This document shows positions 7,201-13,942 of a stretch of 36,078 bases of DNA, in pieces. The stretch is taken from assembly GCA_019359725.1 (NCBI GenBank), contig JAHHGR010000048.1, positions 1-36,078 of the forward strand. Direction: 5' to 3'. The DNA is from Aphanocapsa lilacina HA4352-LM1. GTDB taxonomy: Bacteria > Cyanobacteriota > Cyanobacteriia > Gloeobacterales > Gloeobacteraceae. The notes under the pieces are model-generated. The model was not told the origin of the DNA and did not search any database. It saw nothing but the letters and a program-made list of their open reading frames with translations. The first letter of the stretch is position 1. Every line of letters begins with the position of its first letter. A program made the translations under genes and the position numbers.

Positions 7201-10134
7201 CTCAATTCGATCACCTTGAGCCAATTGGTGGCCGATGCGGCCCGGCGCATGGGCCTGACCCCTCCGACCGCCCCCGGCGACTACGCCGATGCGACCGTCG
7301 CGGCCCTGGCCGCCGCCCTCGACGAGCTCGCTTTGGGCGGCCCGAAAGCCGAGGTGTCGCACCGTCCGCCCGACGGCATCGACGTCTGGATTCGCGGATT
7401 TGGTATTGAACTTTGTGAGCGGCCTTTGCCGCCGGTGTCGATGCCGGAAGTTCCTTCGGGGCTGTGGAAGCTAATCGCCCCCCCGGATCACCCGATAGCC
7501 GGGGCACTCGCTGCGGGTCTATCGGAACTGCCCGGGCGCGGGGTGCTCTTGTGCCTGCCGGAAGCGGGCGAAACGCCGGCGGTGGGTCTGTTACTTGAGG
7601 CGGCCCGCACCGCTCTGGTGGATGCGGCCGCGACCCACTTCGTAGTGGTCGGAAGCGGCGGGGCGGGTTTTGCCCGCACGCTGCATCTGGAGACGTCCAG
7701 GCTCACCGTCTGTGTGCTCGACTTACCCTTCGAGATCCAGACGGCTCCCGGGCGAGTGAGCGCCGAGATCGCCGCCGCCGAGGGTTACACCGAGGTGCAC
7801 TACGACTTGCAGGGTCGCCGCTATGGGCCCGTACTGCGGCCGCTGGAGCTCCCTGCGATCGAACCGGTCGATTTGGGTACCCAGGATGTGCTGCTGGTCA
7901 GTGGCGGCGGCAAGGGGATCGCGAGCGAATGCGCCCTTTCTTTTGCCCGCGAGTACGGGGTGAGCCTGATACTCCTGGGCCGCTCCCACCCGGCGAGCGA
8001 TCCGGAACTGGCCACCAACCTCGAACGCTTCGCGGCGGCTGGTGTGCGCTACCGCTACTGTGCCTGCGACGTGCTGGATGGCGATTCGGTGCGCACCGCA
8101 GTGCGCGAGGCTGAAGCGCAACTGGGAGCCGTCACTGCCCTGCTGCACAGTGCCGGGCGCAATGTACCCCGTTTGATTGCTGGACTGGACGCGGAGAGCT
8201 TCGAGCGCACCCTCGCCCCCAAGCTCACCGGCCTCAGCAACCTGCTGGCTGCCGTCGATCCGCAGCGGCTGCGCTTGCTGATCACCTTCGGCTCGATCAT
8301 CGCGAGAACCGGCATGCAGGGCAACGCCGACTACGCCACCGCCAACGAGTGGCTCGCTATCCTCACCGAGCGGTGGGCACAGCAGCACCCCCATTGCCGC
8401 TGCCTGGCGGCGGAGTGGTCGGTCTGGTCAGGACTTGGCATGGGCGAACGGCTTGGCCGCATCAGCGCCCTCATCGAGCAGGGGATCACCCCGATCCCGC
8501 CCCAGGCGGGTGTCCAGATGCTCCACCAGTTGGTGGCCACGGCCGCTCGCCCGACGGCGGTGGTTGTCGCCGGGCGCTTCGGCGAACCCCCCACGCTCAA
8601 ACTCGAAGCAAAACCGCTGCCTTTTTTGCGCTTTCTGGAGCGGCCGCGGGTGTACTACCCGGATATCGAACTGGTGGTGGAAGCGGATCTGACCGTGGCG
8701 AGCGACCCCTATCTCGAAGATCACATCTTTGCCTCGGAGCGCCTCTTTCCAGCAGTCATGGGTTTAGAAGCGATGGCTCAGGCGGCGATGGCCCTAAGCG
8801 GCAGCACCGGCATGCCCCGCTTTGAGCAGGTCGAATTCCTGCGGCCCATCGTCGTCCCCGCCGAGGGAAGCCGCACGATCCGCGTCGTCGCCCTGCAGTC
8901 CGAACCGGGCCGGGTGGCCGTAGCCATCCGCAGCGAGGACACCGGCTTCGGAATCGACCACTTCCGGGCGGTCTGCCGCTTCGGAATCGAGGTACTCCCC
9001 GAGTGCGCCCTGAGCGCCGGCGAATGGATCGACCAGCCGGCCCTCGCCGTCGATCCCAAAAGCCACCTCTACGGAAGCATTCTTTTTCACACCGGCCGCT
9101 TCCAGCGCCTGCAGCACTACCAGTACCTGCGCGCCACCGAGTGCTTCGCCGAAATTGGCCCGGATCTGCAGAGCGAATGGTTCAGCCGCCTGATGCCCTC
9201 GGAGTTGCTTCTGGGCGATCCCGGCGCGCGGGACACCGCCTTGCACGGCATCCAGGCCTGCATCCCCCACGCCATCCTGCTGCCGGTGGGAGCCGATCGG
9301 ATCGTCAACCTCACGGGTCGCCCCCTCGCACCACACCGCCCACTGTTTATCCACGCCCGCGAACGCGCCCGGGAGGGCAACCTGTTCACCTACGACCTCG
9401 CGATTATCGACGCCGAAGGGCAAATCCAGGAGCGCTGGGAGGGCCTGCGCCTGCAGTTGATGAGCGGCACCGAATGGCGCGCAGCCTGGCCCGCGCCGCT
9501 GCTTGCCCCCTATATCGAGCGGCGGCTGCAGGAGTTGAACCCGGGCCTGCCCCTGGCGGTCGCCGTCCACCAGGACGACGGTGACAGCCGCCGCCGCCGC
9601 AGCGACCAGGCGATTTTCCAGGCGAGCGGCGCGCCGGGCCGCATCCTGCGCCGCCCGGACGGTGCGCCCGAGGTGCTGGGCTTCGAGCGCTCGGTCACCG
9701 CCGCCCACGCCGGACCCCTCACCCTGGCGGTGGCAAGCGACGAACCGGTCGGCTGCGACATCGAGATTGTCGCCAGCCGCCCCCCCACAGTCTGGCTTGA
9801 CTTGCTCGGTCCCGAGCGCGCGGCCCTCGCCCGCCTCATCGCCGAGCACCTCGGGGGCGAAGACGCCGCCTACACCCGCGTCTGGGCGGCGGTCGAATCG
9901 CTCAAAAAAGCCGGTCAACCGCTCACCGCCCCGCTCACCTTCGTCACCGCCCAGGCGGACGGCTGGGTGGTGCTCGCTGCGGGCCAACTGGTGGTGGCCA
10001 CCTTCGTCGCCCCGGTACGCGAACTGGGCGGCGAACTGGCCCTGGCGGTGCTTTCGCGCCAGAGCGCCTTTCTGCAGGAGAGCACGACCCTGGCCTGCCT
10101 CAAACGTGCCCTCCACAAAGGAGACAACCGATGA
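4300..10134 (+). CDS. pksE: Iterative enediyne-type polyketide synthase, KS-AT-ACP-KR-DH-PPTase
   Basis: A 1944-residue synthase with the domain order unique to enediyne PKSs. KS: active-site Cys212 (DGACSSS), His345 (EGHGTGT) and His385 (GHTKAAAG). AT: Ser655 in GHSLGE. ACP: phosphopantetheine Ser970 in the enediyne-type motif DLHLNSI. KR: nucleotide loop SGGGKGI at 1201-1207, Ser1332, Tyr1345 and Asn1349. DH (hotdog): His1475 in LEDHIFASE. C-terminal phosphopantetheinyl transferase: GCDIE at 1818-1822 and WAAVESLKKA from 1862. No enoyl reductase is seen, so a fully conjugated polyene is expected. The ATG at 4300 is chosen over upstream in-frame starts because it has GGGAG at 4286-4290 and the protein then begins with the usual KS sequence VAIVGMAC. 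The upstream frame overlaps UnbU. The stop overlaps the thioesterase start as ATGA. All catalytic residues are intact. Confidence 0.97.
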   Translation: MTHAVAIVGMACQYPDAGSPAELWQNVLAQRRAFRQFPAERLNLDDYQSDDRTAPDRTYGREAALIEGYEFDRVRFRVGGSAYRSADLTHWLALDIAERALCDAGFPGGAGLPLTATGVLLGNTLTGEFSRANIMRLRWPYVRRVAEAVLDEAGIGESGRRELVMKLGERFKAPFAPIGEDSLAGGLANTIAGRICNYFDFKGGGYTVDGACSSSLLAIASACTSLVAGDLDVAIAGGVDLSLDPFEMVGFSKAGALSAEDMRIYDSRPAGFLPGEGCGMLVLMRHTDAVIQDRRIYAVVRGWGVSSDGSGGLTRPEVEGQLLALRRAYRHTGFGPESVGYFEGHGTGTAVGDECELRVLSRARREADPQAPPVAVGSIKAIIGHTKAAAGVAGLIKAAMAVHTGIVPPTTGCEAPHKQLTEQTPALRALKAGEAWPTGVPLRSAVSSMGFGGINAHIVMEGDPAVSRPLTHAQRTLLRSAQDAELLLIDAEDGSALLAKVEHLLVLAAGLSRSDLTDLAARLAADLEGRPWRAAIVAVRPLDLHTRLQQLMAWLLAGETRRIEPAGGLFLASGRTRPRIGFLFPGQGAPPHLDGGIWARRFEAVQALYGRANLPATVTGAATEIVQPAIVTAALAGLGVLERLGVRAEIAAGHSLGELVALHWSGALGAEAAIALAAARGRAMGSGSGPTGTMASIRATPAQVTELIENEMVVIAGLNAPSQTVISGPAAAMAAVIDRCGERGLEAVQIRVSHAFHSPLVAQAANALAAHLQHVRFDRPNRPVASTLTGALLNPQTDLRAHLVRQVTGPVRFVEAARTVAAGADLLIEVGPGRILSGLAGEFLPVPAITLDAGGPSLVGLLAAVGAAFALGVPVDAEALFADRFSRPFALDRKPRFFVNPCELAPKSQMALAEASAPTEAEPPATPMAPSVETVATLALVRALVAEKSELPPEAVEPEHRLLSDLHLNSITLSQLVADAARRMGLTPPTAPGDYADATVAALAAALDELALGGPKAEVSHRPPDGIDVWIRGFGIELCERPLPPVSMPEVPSGLWKLIAPPDHPIAGALAAGLSELPGRGVLLCLPEAGETPAVGLLLEAARTALVDAAATHFVVVGSGGAGFARTLHLETSRLTVCVLDLPFEIQTAPGRVSAEIAAAEGYTEVHYDLQGRRYGPVLRPLELPAIEPVDLGTQDVLLVSGGGKGIASECALSFAREYGVSLILLGRSHPASDPELATNLERFAAAGVRYRYCACDVLDGDSVRTAVREAEAQLGAVTALLHSAGRNVPRLIAGLDAESFERTLAPKLTGLSNLLAAVDPQRLRLLITFGSIIARTGMQGNADYATANEWLAILTERWAQQHPHCRCLAAEWSVWSGLGMGERLGRISALIEQGITPIPPQAGVQMLHQLVATAARPTAVVVAGRFGEPPTLKLEAKPLPFLRFLERPRVYYPDIELVVEADLTVASDPYLEDHIFASERLFPAVMGLEAMAQAAMALSGSTGMPRFEQVEFLRPIVVPAEGSRTIRVVALQSEPGRVAVAIRSEDTGFGIDHFRAVCRFGIEVLPECALSAGEWIDQPALAVDPKSHLYGSILFHTGRFQRLQHYQYLRATECFAEIGPDLQSEWFSRLMPSELLLGDPGARDTALHGIQACIPHAILLPVGADRIVNLTGRPLAPHRPLFIHARERAREGNLFTYDLAIIDAEGQIQERWEGLRLQLMSGTEWRAAWPAPLLAPYIERRLQELNPGLPLAVAVHQDDGDSRRRRSDQAIFQASGAPGRILRRPDGAPEVLGFERSVTAAHAGPLTLAVASDEPVGCDIEIVASRPPTVWLDLLGPERAALARLIAEHLGGEDAAYTRVWAAVESLKKAGQPLTAPLTFVTAQADGWVVLAAGQLVVATFVAPVRELGGELALAVLSRQSAFLQESTTLACLKRALHKGDNR

Positions 10135-10601
10135 TCGCCATCGAACCGCCCAAAGCCGCAGCCGCCCCCCGGGGGCGGCGGGCCTTCGAGTACCGCCACA
10201 CCGTCAGCTTCGAGGAGACCAACCTGGTCGGCAACGTCTACTTCGCCAACCACCTGCGCTGGCAGGGCCGTTGCCGGGAGATGTTCCTGCGCGAGCACGC
10301 CCCCCAGGTGCTCGAAGAATTGAACGCCGGTTTGGCTCTGGTGACCGTGCGGGTCGCCTGCGAATATTTCAACGAACTACTCGCCTTCGACCAGGTGCTC
10401 ATCGAGATGCGTCTGGGCCACCTCGCCCAGAACCGCGTGACGATGCTGTTTGAATACTGGCGGCTTGGTGGCGGTGGGCGCGAATTGATGGCCCGCGGCG
10501 AACAGCAGGCCGCCAGCATGCGCCGCGTGGGCGAAAAGATGGTGGCCGCGCCCTTTCCACCGCAGATGCTCGAAGCTTTCCGCCGATTTAGCGACTCCTG
10601 A
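10131..10601 (+). CDS. Enediyne hotdog thioesterase (CalE7/DynE7/SgcE10 type)
   Basis: A 156-residue single hotdog-fold acyl-thioesterase, the partner that releases the polyene from the enediyne PKS ACP. The core segment at residues 27-50 reads FEETNLVGNVYF followed by a WQGRCRE block, which is characteristic of CalE7-like enzymes; Asn35, Tyr37, Asn40 and Arg47 are in the active-site region. The usual hotdog Asp/Glu nucleophile position is occupied by Asn, as known for this subfamily. The ATG overlaps the PKS stop and is preceded by AAAGGAG at 10117-10123, seven bases away. The expected product of PKS plus thioesterase is a C15-type conjugated polyene, by analogy with characterised pairs. Confidence 0.93.
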   Translation: MIAIEPPKAAAAPRGRRAFEYRHTVSFEETNLVGNVYFANHLRWQGRCREMFLREHAPQVLEELNAGLALVTVRVACEYFNELLAFDQVLIEMRLGHLAQNRVTMLFEYWRLGGGGRELMARGEQQAASMRRVGEKMVAAPFPPQMLEAFRRFSDS

Positions 10602-10617
10602 ACACTTCTATTACCTG

Positions 10618-12063
10618 GTGATTCCCGTGCCTACCCACTCCCGCCGCTTTTTGGTGGGCGCCCTGGGCGCCCTCGGCACCGGAGCGCTCCTCGCTCCCCA
10701 ATGGCTGATCCGCAGCGCCGCTGCTACCGAGCCCAGTGCGGTCATCCTCTGGAACCAGGCCGCCCTCGCAGCCGTGCGCAAGACGCGCATGAACCCGCCG
10801 GTCACCGCCCGCGCCCTGGCCATCCTCCACACCTGCATCTACGACGCCTGGGCCATCCACGACGAGCGGGCGCGGCCGACCGAAGCCATCGCCCGCCGCC
10901 CCGCGTCCGAGCGCCGCCCCGACCGCCAGGGTGAGGCAGTCGATTTTGCCGCCCACCAGGCGCTTGTCGAGCTGTTCCCCAGCGAAACGGCCGCCTTCAA
11001 CGAGCTGTTGTGCCGCCTCGGCCGCCGGCCCGGTGGCCCTGATCCCGATACGGCAGGCAACATCGGCCGCATGGCGGCTGAGGCGGTCGTCGCCCGCCGG
11101 CGCACCGACGGCGCCAACCAGTTGGGCGACCTGGCCGCCGGTCCCTATGCCGACTACACGGACTATCAACCGGTCAATCCCCCCGACCGGCTGCTCGATC
11201 CCGACCGCTGGCAACCGATCCGCCTGCCGGACGGCAAAGGCGGCACGCGCCTCCAGAAATTCATCGTTCCCCACTGGTACAAGGTGAAGCCCTTCGCACC
11301 GATGAGTGCTGCTCAATTCCGTCCGCCCGCTCCCTGCCGCAAGGACTCCACCGACTACCGCCGCCAGGCCGAGGAACTCGTGCAGATGGTGGCCGCCCTC
11401 GGCGACCGCGAGAAGCTCATCAGCGAATACTGGATCGACGGCCCCGGCAGCGAGACGCCGCCGGGGCATTGGTGCCTATTGGCCCAGCACGTAGCGGCGC
11501 GGGACGGCCACACCCTGGCCGCCGATGTGCAGATGTTCTTTGCACTCACCAACGCCCTATTCGACACCAGCATCGCTGCCTGGGACGTCAAGCGCGCCTA
11601 CGACGCGGTGCGCCCCTACACCGCCATCCGCTATCTGTTCGCAAACGAGCAGATACCATGCTGGGCCGGTCCCAGCCTCGGCGTGCGGACAATGGCAGGT
11701 GCCGAGTGGGTGCCTTATCAGCACGCGGGCGATCTCACCCCACCCCACCCCGAGTACGTCTCCGGCCACAGCGCCTTCAGCGCCGCCGCCGCCGCCATCC
11801 TGCGCCAGTTCACCGGCAGCGACAATTTTGGCGCCTCCCACACCCAGGCCGCCGGGACCTGCAAGATCGAGCCTGGATGGGTGCCTGCCCAGGATCTGAC
11901 GCTGCGCTGGCCCACGTTCACCGCTGCGGCGGACGAGGCAGGTCTGTCGCGCCGCCTGGGCGGCATCCACTTCAAAGCCGCCGACTTTGAAGGCCGCCGC
12001 CTGGGCCGGGCCGTGGCCGCTCGAGTCTGGGGCAAAGCCCGCGCCTACATCGTCGGTGCCTAA
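10618..12063 (+). CDS. Vanadium-dependent haloperoxidase (PAP2 superfamily), exported by a Tat-like leader
   Basis: A 481-residue protein starting at GTG 10618; an in-frame GTG at 10627 (giving PTHSRRFLVG) is an equally possible start. The leader SRRFLVGALGALGTGALLAP is twin-arginine-like, implying export. All vanadate-site residues of the family are recognisable: Lys325 and Arg332 (KRAYDAVRP, seven apart), Ser382-Gly383-His384 (YVSGHS), and Arg445 with His451 (RRLGGIH, six apart). His377 (PPHPEY) sits where fungal chloroperoxidase has Phe397 and algal bromoperoxidases have His; this favours bromo- or iodoperoxidase activity, as inference. The gene begins 16 bases after the thioesterase stop and ends at a strong terminator, so it is probably the last gene of the enediyne operon. 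A plain acid phosphatase activity remains possible. Confidence 0.88.
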   Translation: MIPVPTHSRRFLVGALGALGTGALLAPQWLIRSAAATEPSAVILWNQAALAAVRKTRMNPPVTARALAILHTCIYDAWAIHDERARPTEAIARRPASERRPDRQGEAVDFAAHQALVELFPSETAAFNELLCRLGRRPGGPDPDTAGNIGRMAAEAVVARRRTDGANQLGDLAAGPYADYTDYQPVNPPDRLLDPDRWQPIRLPDGKGGTRLQKFIVPHWYKVKPFAPMSAAQFRPPAPCRKDSTDYRRQAEELVQMVAALGDREKLISEYWIDGPGSETPPGHWCLLAQHVAARDGHTLAADVQMFFALTNALFDTSIAAWDVKRAYDAVRPYTAIRYLFANEQIPCWAGPSLGVRTMAGAEWVPYQHAGDLTPPHPEYVSGHSAFSAAAAAILRQFTGSDNFGASHTQAAGTCKIEPGWVPAQDLTLRWPTFTAAADEAGLSRRLGGIHFKAADFEGRRLGRAVAARVWGKARAYIVGA

Positions 12064-12064
12064 A

Positions 12065-12094
12065 ACCGAGGGGCTGCGGGAGCAGCCCCTCGGT
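12065..12094 (+). terminator. Rho-independent-type terminator closing the enediyne operon
   Basis: A perfect 13-bp stem (ACCGAGGGGCTGC at 12065-12077, its exact complement at 12082-12094) with a GGGA tetraloop lies two bases after the haloperoxidase stop. It is followed by a moderately T-rich stretch (TTTACTTTTCT). It marks a clear 3' boundary of the six-gene unit. Confidence 0.85.
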
Positions 12095-12122
12095 GATTTA
12101 CTTTTCTACTGGAGTATTTCCG

Positions 12123-12512
12123 ATGCCCGCCCAGACTCCGGCCCTACCCACCGCCCAGCAGATCCAGACCTGGAACTGTGAGGCCACCCGGCGCTACCGG
12201 GATTTCGAGTTGGTCCTGCAGTTTCGCCACGACCGCCGGGGCTGGCAGTACAGCCTGCATCTGGAAGCTCTGCCACAGGCGAGCGAATGGAACCTGGCCC
12301 TGGCGCCCTGGGTTCCTCAGCGGCCCGTCTGGTATCCCCTCGAACTGCTCTGGCGTCCCGACGGCAAGAGCGAACCGGAGACGTTCTTCGATCGCTATCC
12401 GGAGCAGGTGAATTTGCTGGTCTGCCCGATTGGTGATAGCGCATCTGCGGCTGGTGCACAGGGTTCACCGCTCAAGATGCTCTGGCACTTTCTGATGCTT
12501 GCCAGCGGTTGA
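12123..12512 (+). CDS. Small protein of unknown function between the enediyne operon and padR
   Basis: A 129-residue soluble protein that I do not recognise. It is rich in tryptophan and aromatic residues (WNCEATRRYRDFELVLQF near residue 18; several further Trp up to residue 80) and proline, with no membrane segment or known motif. The ATG at 12123 is preceded by GGAG at 12111-12114, eight bases upstream; an upstream GTG at 12093 lies inside the terminator hairpin and is unlikely. It precedes the PadR gene by 37 bases on the same strand, so the two may be co-transcribed. A link to enediyne production is suggested only by position. Confidence 0.65.
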   Translation: MPAQTPALPTAQQIQTWNCEATRRYRDFELVLQFRHDRRGWQYSLHLEALPQASEWNLALAPWVPQRPVWYPLELLWRPDGKSEPETFFDRYPEQVNLLVCPIGDSASAAGAQGSPLKMLWHFLMLASG

Positions 12513-12549
12513 GGGTGCCGATTTTCACCATTCCAGCCGAGGTCGAACT

Positions 12550-13119
12550 ATGGCGTTGACCTACGCAATCCTGGCTGTGCTGGCCCAGCGGCCCGCAAGC
12601 GGCTATGAGATCTTCAAGCGCTTCGAGGGTGCCGGAGCGTACCTCTGGCAGGCTACTCACCAGCAAATCTACCGGGAGCTGAACGGTATGGAGGCGCTCG
12701 GGTACGTCACGGCCACAGCCGGGGCGGCTTGCGGTCAACGTCCGGCCCGGCGCGTCTACCGGATCACCGAGCAGGGCCTCCAGCAACTGGCCGATTGGAT
12801 AGCCGAACCGTGCGATCTCGCCCCAACCCGCGAACCGCTCGCGGTGAAACTGCTGGCGGGCCATCTCGCCTCCCCACAGATCATTGGACGGGAACTGGAG
12901 CGCCATCGCCTCGCGCACCGGCGAAAGTTGCTCGCCCTGCAAAAGCTGGCAGACGACCACTTTGCCGACCCGGAGGTTCTCTCAATCCAGCAGCGGTTGC
13001 AATATCTGGCCTTGCGTCGGGCCATCGGCGAGGAAACGGCCTGGCTTGCCTGGTTTGAAGAGTCCGCGAAACTGTTGGGGATACGCTTCAGCACACCCGA
13101 GCACGCTCCGATGCACTGA
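12550..13119 (+). CDS. PadR family transcriptional regulator
   Basis: A 189-residue PadR regulator. The N-terminal winged helix (residues 1-80) shows the family pattern ALTYAILAVLAQRPASGYEIFKRF, a QIYRELNGMEALGYV recognition helix region and RRVYRITEQGLQQLADW. The C-terminal half is helical and fits the Vir_act_alpha_C dimerisation domain of longer PadR proteins. PadR proteins usually repress nearby transport or detoxification genes and respond to small aromatic or drug-like ligands. The start at 12550 gives the typical N-terminus; a longer in-frame start at 12499 would overlap the previous gene. It may control the adjacent small gene or the enediyne operon, but no matching palindrome was found directly upstream of it. 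Confidence 0.88.
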   Translation: MALTYAILAVLAQRPASGYEIFKRFEGAGAYLWQATHQQIYRELNGMEALGYVTATAGAACGQRPARRVYRITEQGLQQLADWIAEPCDLAPTREPLAVKLLAGHLASPQIIGRELERHRLAHRRKLLALQKLADDHFADPEVLSIQQRLQYLALRRAIGEETAWLAWFEESAKLLGIRFSTPEHAPMH

Positions 13120-13160
13120 TAGCGGGGGTACCCTGGAGGCGCAGTGGGGGATGTTGGTCC

Positions 13161-13329
13161 ATGGTGCCGCCCGCCAGTCTGCACCGCGGCGAAGCGCACC
13201 AACGCCAAGAACGACGACGGCAGGTGTTGGCGGCGGCTTACGCGGAGGGTCCGGACCGCTTCGTCAACAAAGTCCCCGAGCCGCCGGCCCTGCCTGTGGC
13301 GGTGTGGATTCATCCGCCGAAACCGAGTA
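13161..13329 (+). pseudogene. 3' remnant of an IS3-family transposase (integrase domain C-terminus)
   Basis: The frame encodes SLHRGEAHQRQ, RRQVLAAAYAEGPDRFVNK and VPEPPALPVAVWIHPPK in order, which matches the C-terminal tail of IS3-type integrase transposases (usual pattern: QVLAAAYAxHPERF, then PPxLPxxVWINPP). The catalytic DDE portion is absent: upstream in the same frame there is only the end of padR. The remnant is therefore a truncated scar of an insertion element beside the enediyne locus. The exact 5' break lies between 13120 and 13161. Confidence 0.75.
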
Positions 13330-13658
13330 GTACAGCGTCTTCAGAGAATCAGGAGGATACGAGCGAACGCAATTCAACCTCAAGTTGTCTCAAATTTCTT
13401 GACACATTCCGTTAGGATCCAGCGAACAGAAAAAAGCTAAGGGGAGTCACTTCACGAGAATTGAGCGCACTTTTGAAAGCTTTTGCGTCGTCTAAATAGG
13501 TGCGATTCTCACAGAGCTGCCCGCCGAGCCGGGCGATCCGCCCTCAGATTCTCAATCCCTGCGCTGATACTGTGCATGCAGCCCTGCGAGAGGGGACCGG
13601 GCAGGGCCGCGGAGCAAGCTGGCGTCGCCTCGATGCCTCCGGGTACGGCGTCGCTATC
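13330..13658. other. Non-coding stretch with probable IS right end
   Basis: No gene is seen here. The segment 13384-13411 contains TTGTCTCA then TTGACA then TTCCG, the arrangement commonly found at the right terminal repeat of IS3-type elements, so the decayed element probably ends near 13411. From there to the acylphosphatase stop codon (13659) the sequence appears to be ordinary spacer; no convincing terminator for either strand was identified. Confidence 0.45.
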
Positions 13659-13940
13659 CTACGAGCGCAGCACCTCGAAGTGGGTCAGACCTTCGGGAGG
13701 CTCGTATTCGATGCGCATCCCTTCGACCACGGCTGCGGGTGGACCCTGGCGGCACCAGTCGATGAGCCTTTGCACAGCGGCGGGCGGGCCTTCGAAGACC
13801 GCCTCCACCCGATCGTCCGGGAGATTGCGCACCCAACCGGCTACGCCCGCGCGCTGCGCTGCTTCGCGGGTTGCGGCCCGAAAGTACACCCCCTGCACTT
13901 TGCCGCCGACCCAGAGGTGGGCACGTACTGACGTTGCCAC
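13659..13940 (-). CDS. acyP: Acylphosphatase
   Basis: A 93-residue protein with the complete acylphosphatase signature: GKVQGVYFR with catalytic Arg21, and GWVRN with catalytic Asn39, followed by VEAVFEGPPAAVQRLIDWC and a C-terminal FEVLRS. Length is normal for the family (about 90-100 residues). The enzyme hydrolyses the carboxyl-phosphate bond of acyl phosphates in the cytoplasm. It begins two bases after the LysR stop and appears to be the last gene of the tauE operon. Confidence 0.93.
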   Translation of the reverse strand: MATSVRAHLWVGGKVQGVYFRAATREAAQRAGVAGWVRNLPDDRVEAVFEGPPAAVQRLIDWCRQGPPAAVVEGMRIEYEPPEGLTHFEVLRS

Positions 13941-13942
13941 GC

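Noticed and set aside
12093..12122. Upstream GTG start for the small protein at 12123
   Set aside because: It overlaps the last bases of the terminator hairpin and lacks a ribosome-binding site, whereas ATG 12123 has GGAG at proper spacing.
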